DNA of 64,000 nucleotides from Aptenodytes patagonicus (Eukaryota; Chordata; Aves; Sphenisciformes; Spheniscidae), in contig NC_134949.1 in NCBI RefSeq assembly GCF_965638725.1, positions 53,348,151 through 53,412,150 of the forward strand. Direction: 5' to 3'. The notes beneath the pieces were generated by a model. It did not search any database and was not told the origin of the DNA. It saw only the letters and a program-made list of their open reading frames with translations. Each line of letters begins with the position of its first letter. Position 1 is the first letter of the stretch. Of the stretch, positions 36,801-51,800 are shown one piece after another. Position numbers and translations under genes: made by a program.

Positions 36801-39800
36801 AGTTTTTGAAAGTAGCGAGATGGGAAATCCTAAAAGGCTTTGTGATCTCTACCCAATCTTGAAATTTCTCCTATTTAAATAATTTGTTGCGGTTTTCATA
36901 TTTTTGGAAGTTGTTTAAGGAAAACGTATACATATCTAAACATTTCTCCAGTGTAGTCCAGTAGTCATCTGACCATGTAACTGTCTCTGTTAGATTCTTC
37001 TGTTTGATGTTTCTGTTCTGCAGTACTTGGTAGTTAAAAACCAGAATCACTCTATGTCAGGTAGTTATGGTAATAAACAGGCAGGTTAATCCAGGCATAC
37101 TTGAATTCAGGTCTTCTCTTTGAATATTTGGTTATTTCATTTTGCATAGCTAACAGAATTCTAACAAAAACGCTTGGAAGTTGCACAATTCAGAATAGTC
37201 AATCTTCCGGTAGTTCAGGACTTTCACCTTGGATGTGGGAGACTTATGCTGAAGAACACGACTGAAATCAACGGAACAGACACAGATGTTTTTGTCTCCC
37301 ATCCTAGGGCAAGGTTCTAAAAACGGTTTGTAGGATATGTAGGTGAATACACTGCTCTCTTGACCAGCAATTTTAGCTTACTTAAAATATGCAAAAAAAC
37401 CCTAATGTTAGCTTAGATGAGTCAGTATTTAGAATGAAAGCAATTTTTCACTGCAAAAGCGTAGCTGCTTTGTTTGAGATGTTTTACCCATTATTTAAAT
37501 GCTAAGCCTGAAGATTGAAACTGCTAATGATAAAAATTTGAAGTACATTGATTCATTTTGATTCTAGAAAAAAATTGATCTTGTAACAATCTATTCATCA
37601 CCAAAAATCATCTTATTACAGTGACAGCTTTCTGTATTAAGATCTGGCTAAACAGGATGATTATGATTGCTACTAATTCTAAGTTTTTGTTAAAGTGAGG
37701 CAAGAGTCATCTAAGGTGTTAGATTCTGTACTTAATCTCTGATTGAAATGCAGTGATAGTCATAGATTTTATTTAAATATCTAGTGATAAGAGTTGAGTC
37801 ATTGCTGTGGAAAAATTAAGTAAAGTTACTAAGATCTAAATAAATTTACAAATGTTTTTGAGTAAGCTTGAAAAGGAGCCTGCAGGAGAACAAGAATTCT
37901 CAGGAAGAAATTCGTATTTGGAAATAGCGCGTATCAGATCATAAAAATGTCATGAGGAGGGCTGCGTCTTGCAGTGCAACAGCCTTGCCCATGAAGTATC
38001 ACGTTAATTTCTCATGCACATATTATCTTTCTTGATCTCTAAGCTGTAATATTGGAGGGCGAAAAAATCTCAAAGTGAATGTTGGAATTTGTGTTTCCCT
38101 TACTACTTCAGTGTAAAGGCTGAGGTGAGGTATAGTGGGTTGGTTGGTTGGCTTGTTATAAAGCTTGCTGCTCAAGATGTGTGAAAAAGTGTTATCTTTT
38201 ATAGAGGATTTTGAATAATAAGAAGGCACTAGGAAATGCTACTCATCTAAAATCAACTGTCTTACCCTGTAGAAATAAAAAATCCTTGAAAAACCTCTAC
38301 CGTCTGGTTGTTCGTCCACATAGAGACGCAGTTTACCATGCCTGCTTTTCTAAGGATAGACAAAGAATAGCATCGTGTGGAGCTGATAAAACGCTTCAGG
38401 TAAGATACCTACGCATGAGTGAAAAGAGATGCTGTGTACTGTTTTCATAACATTTGTTAATAGTCCTGTTGCTTTTCTTTTGCTGTTATATGGAGATATT
38501 AGGGATCTAGAACATATTGGAGACAAATGATTTAGAAGGATGTATTATCACGCAAACATCAAGTTGCATGTTTAGAATAGTAAGTATTATCTTCTAGTTC
38601 AAAAGCTAAACTGTGTGATTTTAGGGTTTATACCCTCACCGGTGTAATACATGAATGTGAGATGCCTTTTGATGATATGGAAAAGCTCACAGCCTAAGTA
38701 ATGTACCCCAGCATATTTAATACTTGCTTGCAAAAATGTTATTTCCAGTCACAGTAGACCTTCTACAGAACTGAGAAACAGTAAAACATTTTAGTTATAG
38801 CTTTACTATTTCCATGGGATGGTAATGGACATTATGCTACTTTTGGTGCTTAATTAGTAAATTGTCTTATGCAAAAGAAATAAATCTGGGGAGAAAAATG
38901 AACCCCTGAAGTTGAGGACAGTATTAGATTGGAAATGGGCCCAAAGTGCTTAGGAAGTGGATTAGGGGAGACAGAGAGGAAAGTGACTAATATAAATTTG
39001 CCAGCAGTCTGCCTGGAGGGGAGCCAGCCAGCTCTCAAGAAAACTAGCAATCAGCCAGCCAGTAACCTGGTAAAGTATCCATATTCCAGACAGCCAAAGG
39101 TAAGGGAAAAGAACAACTTTTCTGCAAGCCTTTGGTATTGTTTTGGATGCTTGATAAGTTGAGTACTAAAGTAATAATATTAGTGGTGCTTAGTTGCTGT
39201 TCATTTGGCTACTTAATGTGTTGTTATTGTGTTTTTATTTATTTATTTTATTTGCTGGCTTCTACAATATTATGATCATGGCATCCACTTAAGGAGATGC
39301 CTGGTGGATGTACTCCTTTTACGCTGTGCTGAAGTTACTGTGCTGGGCTTCTGTACTTAATGGCCTCATTATTGAGACTGCAGATTGCTTATTTTTCCTC
39401 TTCATTTTCCACCCCAAAAAAGTAAGATCTGTGGATTGCAGTTGCATTTAAACTAAACTTTTGTTGAAGAAGTAATAGGAAAATTAGCAATAATATTTTT
39501 TTCATTGTTTAACTTTGAACTTATTCATGTTTATTCTAATAGTGGCCTAAGCTTTTCAGTTTTCAAGGCTACTTCTACTGGTTCTGTAAAATAAAAAAAA
39601 CAATGATTGCTAGATTAGGAACAGATACTCTGCAGTATTTACTGTAAATGTAGATTTCCTGTTACTTCAGTATTTATGTTCTTATTTGAACAAATACCAG
39701 CTATTTCATTGTCATTGATATTCCCATTCAATGAAAAAGTGAAGGAAAAAACGGGGACTTCACAATTGTAGTATCCTGAACGCTGCTGTAAAGAACACCT

Positions 39801-42800
39801 TGTGATTTGTTTTAATAATGAAGAATATGTAACCTAAGGAGGAAAGGGAGACCTGATTTCTGCCCCCGGCTCCTCCCCCTCCGCCCTCCCCCCGTAAAGT
39901 TAAATCCCAGAATTTTGGGAAATTGTTTCACATGTGGCACTTTTGCCCAACTCTCCTTTTATTGCCTATGACTAGCTCAAGACTGAGACTTTTGTCATCC
40001 TGTATGACTTTTCACTACTACTATTTTCTTGTTTGTTCCCCAAATTGTCAATTGCTGCTGAAATTCTTACTTTCCACAGAAGGATATCATATCTATATAT
40101 TAAAAAAAAACCCAAACCTGGAATGTGTAGTTGTATGAATAGTTGAGATTTTGTTAATAGATACAGTGTTTTGCAATTACTATAAAAAATACTGAGAAAG
40201 GACATGGATTGAGGCTTAAAGAGTGAGGGTGGGAAAAGTCATTAACGAAACACACATTGCATACAGAAATCTTTTTTAAAATCAGTTTCCACTATTTCTC
40301 TCCCTAACAATTTCTATCATCTTTACAAAATTGAAGCTCAAATTAAATATTTTTATAATTATTATGTTAATTTACCTGAAATTATAAATGCTTTCAAAAG
40401 TAAACCAATTTTATGAAGAGCTTATATAGAGAGAGCAGTTTGAAAGAAAACAAACTTATATTTGTGTTTTAAAATTGTATGCGAGTTCTAAGATTTTATT
40501 GTTTATTGTTTTAGGTGTTTAAAGCAGAAAGTGGAGAGAGACTCGTGGAGATAAGTGCCCATGATGATGAAATACTTTGTTGCACTTTCTCTGCAGATGG
40601 TGAATTTGTAGCAACTTGTTCAGCTGATAAAAAAGTGAAGGTAAGGAAATGGAGAGCAGGCAATTTTTTTTCAAATTAATAATTCTAATTTAAGTTTTAA
40701 CCAACTCGGGCAGAGCAGATTCTTAAGACTAAAGGTTTTTTTTAACTGCCTTAAATCTTATATGGATAATTCACTACTTAACAAACAGAAAAGCCCCACT
40801 TGTTACATAACGTAAAAGGTGCTTAATGTTAACATCATACTTACAGAATTGTCTCTTACCTTATTTGTATTATCAGATGATTCTTTTTAAGTAGAACATA
40901 ATGTGTGAGTCCTATCCTATCCATAACATGAGATGAATGTATCCATAATTTTTTTTTCCTGTTTTTTTTTTGTTACATGTGAATTATTTGGAATTTTTAA
41001 TTCCTCAGTATTGTAGCAAAACCTATGTGAGATTCCAGTATTTATCAGATGCTAATCTGAATTATGACCTTTCCCCCATAACTTCTTGTTTCTAATTGTA
41101 AATATATATGCTTTCCCTTTATCTTCAAAACATTTTTGAGGTGTTACTAAATTCTTAATAGGGCTTTTAGGGCTTTATCTGTATTTCAGCATAGTTTACA
41201 GATTTTTTTAAATGAAGTACTTTAAATATATTTAAAAGTCTTTTTCATCCTTCAATTCTGTCTAGATCTGGAATTCAAGAACAGGCCAGTGTAGGTGTGT
41301 ATATGAAGAACACTCGGAGCAGGTCAATTGCTGCCAGTTCAGTAACAGAAGTGGTCAGTATCTCTTAGCTACCTGCTCAAATGACACTTTCATCAAAGTA
41401 AGTGGAAAAGGTTGAGACTATTCTCATGCTGCTTATCATAACAAGATAATCATTGATGTACAAATACATTTAAACACTATAAATTAAGGTTTTTTTAATG
41501 GGCGTGGTAGAAGAGAGATGGCGACAGATTAAGAGTACTGACTACAGCTCTGTAAACTGATTTCAACAAGGCAGAACAGGAGTGTTTATGTTCAGCGAAG
41601 GAGAATGGGCAAGTCCTCTGTTGGTAGGGCATGAAGGTGAGGGCTTTGGCAAGACTTTTAAAGTGTGGGATGGGAATGGGAGAGTATGGGAGTGAAATAC
41701 CTGATTACAAACAGCATAAGAAAAATGAAGGCAGAAATTTAGGATTGAAAACATTAATAATGTAAAAAAACTGGATGCTGAAAGATTGGGGGGAAAAAAA
41801 AGCATTATGGAAGTGTAGCAGGTACATTTTTTGATTAAATTGATTGGGCATAGTAAAGAAATGAAGGTAGAAGCCAACAAAATGACAGTAATCAAAGCAA
41901 GAGGTTTGTCAGGTTAACCAGCTGGCACTGTTCAGATTGGGAGGCAGTATGTATACACAGGAAGAGCAGAAACCGGGCAACTGAAGTCTGCATCTGAGGA
42001 AAGGGGGAAAACGGAAGAATCAAGTAAGACCTAGACTGTGGCAAATAAGAGTGCAATTTCACAGTACAACTAAGCAAATCATATAGTTAACTGGCACTGA
42101 AGATGATGGTCCTACTGCCCTGGCTGTATATTCTTGCCTTTGTTGCAGTGCATGTGCTGATCTTACTCTGCAGTGGTATGGTTCAAGGAGCCAACTCAGC
42201 AAAAACCTCTTTTTGGTGGGATTGGTTTTCTGCTCGTTTAGTTCCCTGTAGTGGCTCCATTGCCCAGTTCCAGTGCAAGAGAACTGTTGGGAGTAGACAG
42301 CAGGAGTGAGATTGTTAGTGGGGGGGACAACTCTCTCTTCCAGCTGCAGCTAGCAGGATGTGAGGTATTTTAATTATAATGTGAAGCCTCATCTGAAGAG
42401 TTCTTGCAAGAGCTTGTTTGTGTAAACTGGAGGTAAAATACAGTTACGATCTGACATCAAGGTGGAAAGAAGATGTCTCAGGAGATACATTTGCCGTCTG
42501 AGACTGACACCTTGGAACAGATAGATTTAGAAGGGACTTGTTTAAAATGACAATTTTTATACTGTAAATATGGTTAAGATTTTAGACAGTTTGACACTTT
42601 CTTGAGTAATGAATAACAGAACTGAAGTATGCACAATAATCAAAAGGGCCTGATTTTTTTTCAGAGAACACCATAGAAGTGACTGTTCTTGTTTTGAGCT
42701 CTCACTTGAACAGTCAAATGTGGGGGTTTTTTGGGGGGTTTTTTTGTTTTGTTTTTTTTATGTAGGAGAAAGGGAAGAAATTTGGAAATGGAGAAAGGAA

Positions 42801-45800
42801 TTGTGGGCTATAGGCTTGGAAAACAGTGTGAGAGGGGTGGAGAGGAGGAGCCCTAAACAAAAAAACATATGGAACGTTCTTTGAACTTTGTTAGTAGTGA
42901 TGTGGCAAGGATGATATTCAGAACGTCCACGACTAACCTGAGAGATTTCATTTTTGTTATTATGTGTAAGCTACATAATTCTGGACTTCGAAGTTGAAAG
43001 GGAGAGAGACAAGAGGAAGCTTCTTCCTCAGTCTGAGGAAACTTTCAGTAACTTTATGCTGTTCAAGGGCCTTGTCTGCACTGTACAGAAAGTTTCACTA
43101 GTTCTATGTAATTCTGATGTTAATGGTTTTCATGCACGTTAGCAGATGGAGGTAAATTGTGGGGTAGCCCAGGGCATAGCATCAAGTCCATGAGCATGGG
43201 GGTAAAACTAAGAAAAAAAAAATTGAGGTTTTGGTTGCCAGTGCATGATTTTGAGAAGAACATGAACAATTTGTCTTTGAATAATTCGTGAATGTTATTA
43301 TTTTTATATGTTTATTTCTAATGCAGCTTTGGGATTTGAACAAAAAGTATTGTAGAAATACGATGATGGGTCATGTAAATTCCGTCAATCACTGTAGATT
43401 TTCACCAAATGATGAATATGTTGCTAGCTGCTCAACAGATGGAACAGTAAAGGTACACAGCGTATTTTTAAATCAACTGTTTGTTTTGATGATGGATTTT
43501 TTTTTTAATAAAACGCAAAATATGTATAAGAAAACTTTTTGTCTGCATGGTCAGCTTTAATGAATTAAATCCTGAAGCAGTTCATTATTGGTCCCATTTT
43601 TAATGCAAGGTTTTGAAATGGCTTGTCCACTACCAGGGGAAAAAAAGTTGGGTGCCTGTAGTTGTAAATAAATCCTAGCTAGCCTCATTTTGAATCCTTT
43701 ACTTATCATCTTTTTTTTTCTTTCCGTAATGTACTTTAAGAAAACTTGGGGTAGGTGAAACTTTTTTTTTAAAAAAGAAGTAATAAATTATTAAATTAAT
43801 TGAAAGTTCTGTCATCTCTGAAAATGAGTATCAGTAGACATAAAAGTTAAAAGAATTTCTATGTGCCATTTTTCATGTATGCACTAGAAGAGAATTGAGA
43901 GGTTTATGTTTTGCTTTTCCTCAGAATGTAAGTATTCTTTTTATTGCCTTTGGTTGCAACAGAACTATGCTATTTCAGAATTGCAATTCTTAAAACAGTT
44001 ATCTTTCTGTAGAGTTGCTAAATCAGGAAAGAAGGGTCGCTGTAGCTGTTGTCATTCAGAAGTAAAATTGTGGTGGAGGGAACAGAAATATTCAGTAGAC
44101 TTTTGGCAGGTGCCTCGATAAAATTAGGGTGCAAAGTTAGATGTATACCAGATTTCTCATGGTGGGTGACTTTTAATAGAGTTGCAGAGCAGATAATATT
44201 TTTGTTTTTATTCTTTTGTTAGGAGACAGTCTTGTAGTTGGAATGATGAGGGGAAAAAACCCAGGGAGAGGGTTCTGCTACAGTGTAATCCTCTTTTTTT
44301 GTTGGTTTTTTTTTTTGTTTGGGGGTCTTTTTTTCTTTGGTTTTGTTTTGTTTTTTGTTTTGTTCTAAGCTGTCTGGGCTTGTGAATAGTCTAATGCTAT
44401 TTCTTGACCAGGGAAAGTAGCAAAGGCTTTTTTGTATTCTACCCCTGCCTCCCTTCTTCCCTAGAAGTGATTAGGAGTTAGCTCTCCCCTGCTGTATTCT
44501 GTATCCACATCAGTAAAAAGAAGTTTCGTGTGTTTCCTTTACTTTTTCTTGCAGCTTTGGGAAGCATGCTCAGCAAATGAACTGAAAAGTATCGAGATAA
44601 AAGATTTCTTCAAAAATGCAGATGACCAACCAGATGATGTGGAGGTTTTAGTAAAATGTTGCTCTTGGTCCAGAAATGGTGACATGATTTTGGTAGTAGC
44701 CAAAAATAAGCTTTTGGTAAGTACCTCACTTTAATAATTTTCTTGAAGTAGTATAGAATCATAGAATGTTTTGGGTTGCAAGGGACCTTAAAGATCATCT
44801 AGATAGAAATTATGATTAAAGATAAAATTCTAGGTCATTAAGATGTTTCAGATATAAGGTGCATGGTTTCAAGCGTGTGTAAAGTAAAAATATGTGGGCA
44901 ACAAACTTGTTGACTGAGAGAAATACCTTCTAAATTCAAGAAGATACACTGTTGACCATATAAGCTATTTGTCTATAGTGAAGTCATACAAACTGGGTCC
45001 TAACTGTTGTAATTATGTGTTCACAGCTTTTTGATGTTAAAACGTGTGATTTGTTAACGCAAGTCATTGTAAGTCATCACAGTACAATCCAATACTGTGA
45101 CTTCTGTCCTGGTGATGAGTTAGTAGCAGTTGCTTTGTCTCACTGTTCTGTTGAGGTAAGTGATTGTCTTTGCTACAGTATACCAGGGAAGACTACTTGT
45201 AATATAAAATGTTACATTTGTCTTAATAGGTTCTTGTATGCAGAGGTAAAACAAATGTAGCTATTTTAGCAGGCTTTCAATGTGCTTCATTCTTTTTAAT
45301 CTTTGCTTGCTTCTGAAGTGTAAAACATCAATTGGGAAACAACGTTTTAAAGATATATGTTCATTTTGGACAACAGAACTCACGTTTATATAAAAAGACT
45401 AGGCTCCTAAATTTCTTTAAAGTTACTGTTGTCACTCAGGAGTATAGGCCTTCCCATTGCCTAACTCAAACAAAACCCCCTCTCCTATATGCTGCTACAG
45501 AACATGGCAACTCACTAAAAAGGAGTAAAACAGCTGGAATGACTTTGGGACTAGCACAGCTAGAGTAAGCCTGTACAAGTATCAGTTTTGGGGCTGAGTT
45601 TTTTTTTGTTGTTTGGGGGGTTTTTTTGGTTTTGCAATCTACATGGTCAGTTGAACTTGTATGGTTTTTTTAATATATATACTGTGAGTGTGTTTTTTCT
45701 TTTTTCTTTCCCCCTCATCTTTTAAAATTATAGCAGTCAAAGAGGCTGCTGATTCAATTTCCCTGACCATCAAAATGTGATAAGCAGGCACAATTCTTGT

Positions 45801-48800
45801 TACATCTGATTTCAGAGTGAGAAGTAAGAAAATACTAGAAGAAATAGTAATTAAGTATACTACTTGTTTTGCACTATTTTCCCTGTAAATGCAATCTAAA
45901 TCCATTTGAGTTCTTCTTTCATATTTTTGTTGTAGTTATGGAATATTAAATCTTTATCAAAAGTAGCATATTGCAGGGGACACATGAGCTGGGTTCACTG
46001 TGTGGCATTTTCGCCAGATGGATCTTTATTTCTGACATCATCTGATGACCAGACAATACGCGTAAGATGACATCTTTCTTTTTTGAAAAAATGTGAATTT
46101 ATATATGTATTATCAAATTATTCATTTAAGGAATTGTTTATTATAAAATTATATAATATATAATGTTTATATTATATATGATATATATTTAGTATTTATG
46201 TGTGTTTATAGCCAATATAAATTTAAATATTTTTTATAAAATTATAAAGTTATTTAGATATACAGTAAAATGAGCTGGCTTTTTTACTTTGTTTACTGTA
46301 TATCTAAATATACTGTTTATCTATATGACTTTTTTAAGTCCAGTGGCTGTTCAAGAGTAATTGTAACCTTCTATTTTGTTTTAGATTTTATCTGAATCAG
46401 GAATTGTGAAGTTTTTTGAGGATCCTAGCAGACTTGATATTACTTTCATTGTTAGATATATCTGCATGTAATTGCACAGCCTCCCTGAGTAAATAAAAAT
46501 AGCACAAGCATAATTTTCACTGATTTTAAAAAATCAGTGTTACTTGCAAGTTTGCGAGACTTTGGTTTACAGGTACTCTTACTCAGCAAGTTTTATATCT
46601 TGTCCTTTAATAAAACTAATGAAATACTATGTTCTTTAACAGATTTGGGAAACAAAGAAGGTGTGCAAGTCTTCTGATGCTGTGCTAAAAAGTGAACTGG
46701 ATGTTGTATTTCACAATGGTGAAGTGATGATTTTAGCAATTTACAATCAGAAGCATTTACAAGTAAGCTGTATTTCTGAATACGTTAGTACATTTGAATG
46801 TTACCTGCAAATCTCAGTAGGAAACGGAGGAAGCACTGAAAGAACTGCTTGTTCATGGCTTTCAACAGTTGAACCTGTAGCAGGTGACTCTTAATGTATG
46901 ATAACACTTTTATATCTAGAAACTCTGCCTAGTTTAGTAAGCAAAAAATGAAGTTTGAGGGGAGATCTCCACACTGATGTCAAAAGTGAAGCTGGATGCA
47001 GAGGAACAAAACTCTTTTCACTACTGGGGAGGCTGTGGGCCCTCCAAGCGGCTTAGCTGTGCACAGCAACGTGTAATGTGTGCAGCACATATAGACTGGG
47101 TGTTCCACAGCACATGTACGTAATGCATCAGAACTACTGTGTAATAGCTGAAGGAATCATCTCAAATTTGGGGAATTAAAGGTGTGAGCCCAGGTCTGCC
47201 TATAGCCTTAGGAAAGCATCTTTTATGTCCTAAAGAAAATATTAGTAGTGAATACACTCTTATTACTGTGGACTGCTCCACCAAGTAGTAAGTACACCAA
47301 CATCCAAAATACATTTTTCCATTCCATGCTATCGTTTTTTTATCATGATTCTTTAGTACATCAAATAAAGTCAGTTGGTAGGATTTTCTTTGAAGTGAAG
47401 GCAATACAGTTCATTCAGATTATGCTTCTACTTGATTGTAACTGTTTAAAAGCGGAAGCACTTTCATATTTGTTGCAGAATGCTGCTTACACAAAACGAT
47501 TGCGTGTTAACCCACAAAATGGGCAACGCCATATCTTTGGCCATGAGGTAGCTATTTCAGATGTTTAGCCTAAAGCAGCATCTCAACAGGAATGAACCTT
47601 TGTTCTGGACTGTGAAAGCAATGAATTCTTATTGCTGGATGTATAGGTAGGTGAGTGTTGGAATAGATTCTGCTGCCCTGCGCTAAGGGACACTGTGCAG
47701 ATAATCTTTTTGTGTAGAGTCATGTCCTTTCTCCTAATTTGGCTGAAGGCAAACATGTAGGCTATGTAATCCTGGCTAATCAGCATGACCATTGCCTTTA
47801 CTTCTGGTCCTAAGAGATGCTCAGCTTTTCCTAGGCTGCTACTAGAATGAGAGCTTCCTTTGCAGAAACTTTTCTTCTTGTTTGCCCGGTACTTCGTGTT
47901 TGTCTCTTCCTGGTTATTTGTCTGTCTTCTCAACAAATTAGCCCATCCTTATTCTACCTAAAAATCCTATTAAAAAAACCTTAAGTGGAATGGTGATGAT
48001 AATTGAATAGTGGGGAATATAGATGTGGAAATAGGTGTCTCCAGTGGGGCCTTGGCAATAAAAAGATTTCAGACTTTGAGACAACAGAAAGTGGTCAAAG
48101 CTGAAACTAAAATTTATGTGAACAAATAATATGTGAGAAAAGAGAAGCTGCATCTGTTTTAGTGAAGAGATGGGAGAAACCACAGCGAATGGAGTTATGC
48201 CTATTTTATGTGTGGGGAGCAGTTTAGGATAATCACTACTTTTTGTAAAATCTGTAGCGACTACTATGTAATGGTGTAGTCTGGCTCTCATTTGAATTAG
48301 TAGACCTGATCTATTTATTTGTGATTTAGTATGTTTCTATTGTAACTTTACTTGAACCATTTCCTAGAGAAGGATGGTGCTTAGATTTTCTGCCCTAAAT
48401 ACAATATTCTGACATCCTGTAAAGGTGCAGTCATGAGAGAAGACTCCATTGTAGAAACAGAAAAGATTTTTCTGTCGCGCAAGAAGAGAAATTGACTGAA
48501 AAGACAGTTAAGCATGTGTACTGTAATTTAACAGTCTATCTCTGCTATCACATCTCTAAAAGTAGTTTTTCTTGCAACCATGATGTTTTACCCTTTGTAA
48601 TTTGTAATCTCTCGGAATTGGGGTCCTAGTCACCTTTTGATGTGTAGCATGCTCATTTTTAAACACTTCACACTGGTAGCTTTCTAAACTTAAACTTTGT
48701 AAACCATTGTATTCTAAAGATCCCCCCCCCACCCGGGGAATTGATTTTTGGGGCGATACTGAGTTGAGATTCGGTGTATTGTGTGTGCTAATAAGTTTAA

Positions 48801-51800
48801 AGTCATGCTTACAGGATGCATTTGAAGTATTTTATGCTCCATTTGGCATGAGCTGTAGAATCTGGCTGGCAAGGTAAATTTGAGTGTGGAGCTTACTAAA
48901 TGGCTTTTGAAATTTTGGAGTAGCATTTTGAGTTACTGTTTTCTACAGTCAGACAAACTTCAAAGTCCAACTTCTAATATTGAGATATGTTTCCTTCTGC
49001 AAAGTTGTTCTGTTCAGAGTGCATTCTTTGAAGATAGCTACACTGACCTTCAAAGCAAGTGGTTTATGAAAGTAACTGATCCTTATAATGCAAAGTTTGA
49101 AACTGGTACACCGTTCTCTTTAGCATTCTTAGCTCTGTATTGTAGTTTATTTAAGTTTAAATTTAAAAATCTTGTAATAATTAACTTCCTATCTTGCAGC
49201 TTATCAATGGAAATACAGACAATGTTAATATGCAGACAGCAGCTCAGGAATCCCCCATTTCCTGCTGTTGCTTAAGTGAAGATCTTAAATTTGCAGCTTT
49301 TGGACAGGAAAGTGGAACAATAAAGGTATTAAATCCTAGATTTGATTTTTAAAATAGTAGGAAAAAACTCTTCTTGGTGCTTTTTCTTTTTAAAGAAATG
49401 TCATTTGAATGACTTTGTACAATAATATTCTTCAATGTTGTACGTTAAGGTTTTTACATTTGTGAGTGATGCCTAAATGACAATAATTTAAAGGTAATGC
49501 TAATAACGTAGCTCTGAATTTCGTTTTACCAAGGACTAAGCTAATATGAATTTTTGGTTGTTCCAATCCATTGACTGATGAGAATCATGTATTTACAATC
49601 TTGTGTTATTTAAAAAAGGATTTGCATGTTCTTTTCCTCCTTTTCCTCAAGTATGTAAAAAAAAATATAATTATTGCATTCTTCATTGTAAAGGTATTAC
49701 AGTTGTTGGATGGGAAAGTTCTGAAGTCCCGGGAGGCTTACAGGACATCCGTGCAGCATTGTCGATTTACCTCTGATTGTCAGACTCTCATTTCAAGTGC
49801 TCATGATTCAGTTATACAGGTTTGGAAGATACTTAAAAAGATTATGTTGTAACTTACTTACAATTTATTTTAAAAGACCTTTTATACTATAGATAATGTG
49901 AACTCAGTAAATGACTACTGTATTCTGTATTGCTCCATCTTGGGGCAAGGGACTGTAGAAACTGTAGCCTCTATTTGTACCTTATGTGATAATGAATATT
50001 ACACAATTTCTGTTTTTAATGCTGTGGATGATAGAAAGGCACCAACTCCTTTAAGATGAGTGAAAGGAACATTAATTTTCAAACAAGATAACTCAACAGT
50101 TCTGATTGTGTAAGTGAAGGGTTTGGGATGCGACCCAGAACTGGCTATATGTGGTAGGTCTGTCAGTGGGCTTGCTTACACTGTCTGAAGGAATGAGGCA
50201 AAAAGACCTGTCTCTGAGCGGACTGGTGCGTCCACCTAGTCCAGTACAGTGCTGGATACAGATAATAGCTAGAAATAGAATGGCTGCACTAATGTAGTCT
50301 CAAATTAATAAGCTCTGCCTCTCAGCAAGGTAGATTGGCTCCCGAGGAGCATTCTGGTGTCTCTGTATTAGCATTTTAGCTCACCTCAGGGATGCACTTT
50401 TGAAGTGAATGTCCTGGTCATTTATGCTTACTGTGCTTTAGTTTGCACTGCAGAGCAGTTGCAGGCATGCTGACAGGATTCCTTAACTATGCTCCAGCTA
50501 CTAATAAGCATTCAGTTCACACAACCAAACCTGAGCTGGTTTGAAGTAAAACCTCCAAAGCACATGTGGGTGCTGGTCCTCAGCACTGTTTTGCCCACCA
50601 AATCTGTTCCAACTTCAGTGTTCTACCTACTTGCTGATATACATGTAACCTATGCTGCATCCCACTTTGGTGTTTGTTTTGCTCTAACTCTGCATTGAAC
50701 TTGTGGATCTGAAGCTAGCTTGAGTGCCATCACTGTGGTCAGTTAAGCAGTACAGGCAGCTCGCCGGTTTATCGGCTTTTGGATCCTTCTTTCAGGTGTA
50801 ATGTGCTTAGTTATTCTTCTGGGTCCTCAGCTCCCTGTAGTGGACAGTGCCTCAGTTAAGCCTCCAGGATTGTCATCTGAACACCCCTGCTTTCTGTTCT
50901 TTCTCTGAAGCAGAAAAACTATTAATTTGAAAACTATTAAATCATTGTCATTTAAATTGATGCTTAATAGCTTCTGTAAAATAAAATTACATTTCTTCAG
51001 TTTTCAGTGAATAGTTGAATTAAAAATAAAAGTATCATTTTGTGATAAAAATGCAAACCAAAATGGCATTTCATTAAAAATACACTTTAAAAATACAAAA
51101 AAAGTTAATTTAAGTATGGAAAATAGGAGGTCTGCCAGATGACGGAAGTCTGTTTCTTGCAATAATCAAAGGTTTAAAACCCAAAACCTCTGGGGTGCAT
51201 AGAAAATTATTGTTTTGCTTTTTCTTTTTAAATTACCAGTGAGTTTTAAGCATCAAATTCACTTTGAAAATCAGATTATGTGTGTATTATAGGGAACTCT
51301 CTCACAGGCTGACTATTAAATACTACGGCATCCTCAATCTTCAGCATCTCTACTATGGATATCTTCAATATCTAACCTTTTAATTAGTTGCCACCGCCAT
51401 AAGAACTTTTTATTATTCCTGTGACTGTTTGCCATTACAATTTTTTTTAAAAAGTATTTCATGTTTATGATTAGGTATGGAATTGGCAGTTGAGCGAATG
51501 TGTGTTTCTAAGAGGGCACAAGGAAGCAATCAAGGATTTTAGACTTCTGGAAAATTCAAAACTTCTTTCTTGGTCATTTGATGGAACCGTTAAGGTAAAT
51601 AAAAGGCCGTGTATTGACAAATTGCATAAAATACATTTTACTGTCTCTTCTAACATTTGGTATTTCCTGCACTTTGTGTTGACATACATTTTATTGAAAT
51701 GATCCTAAAGCGTAAGCTGACTTTTAAGACACAATTTTGCATTTTTTTCTTGTAAGATTTACACTCTTGTTGTATTTTAACTATACCAGTAAGTATAGCA

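Noticed and set aside
41563-42309. Hydrophobic ORFs on both strands in APAF1 intron 15
   Set aside because: Low-complexity hydrophobic translations from T-rich intron; no family match.
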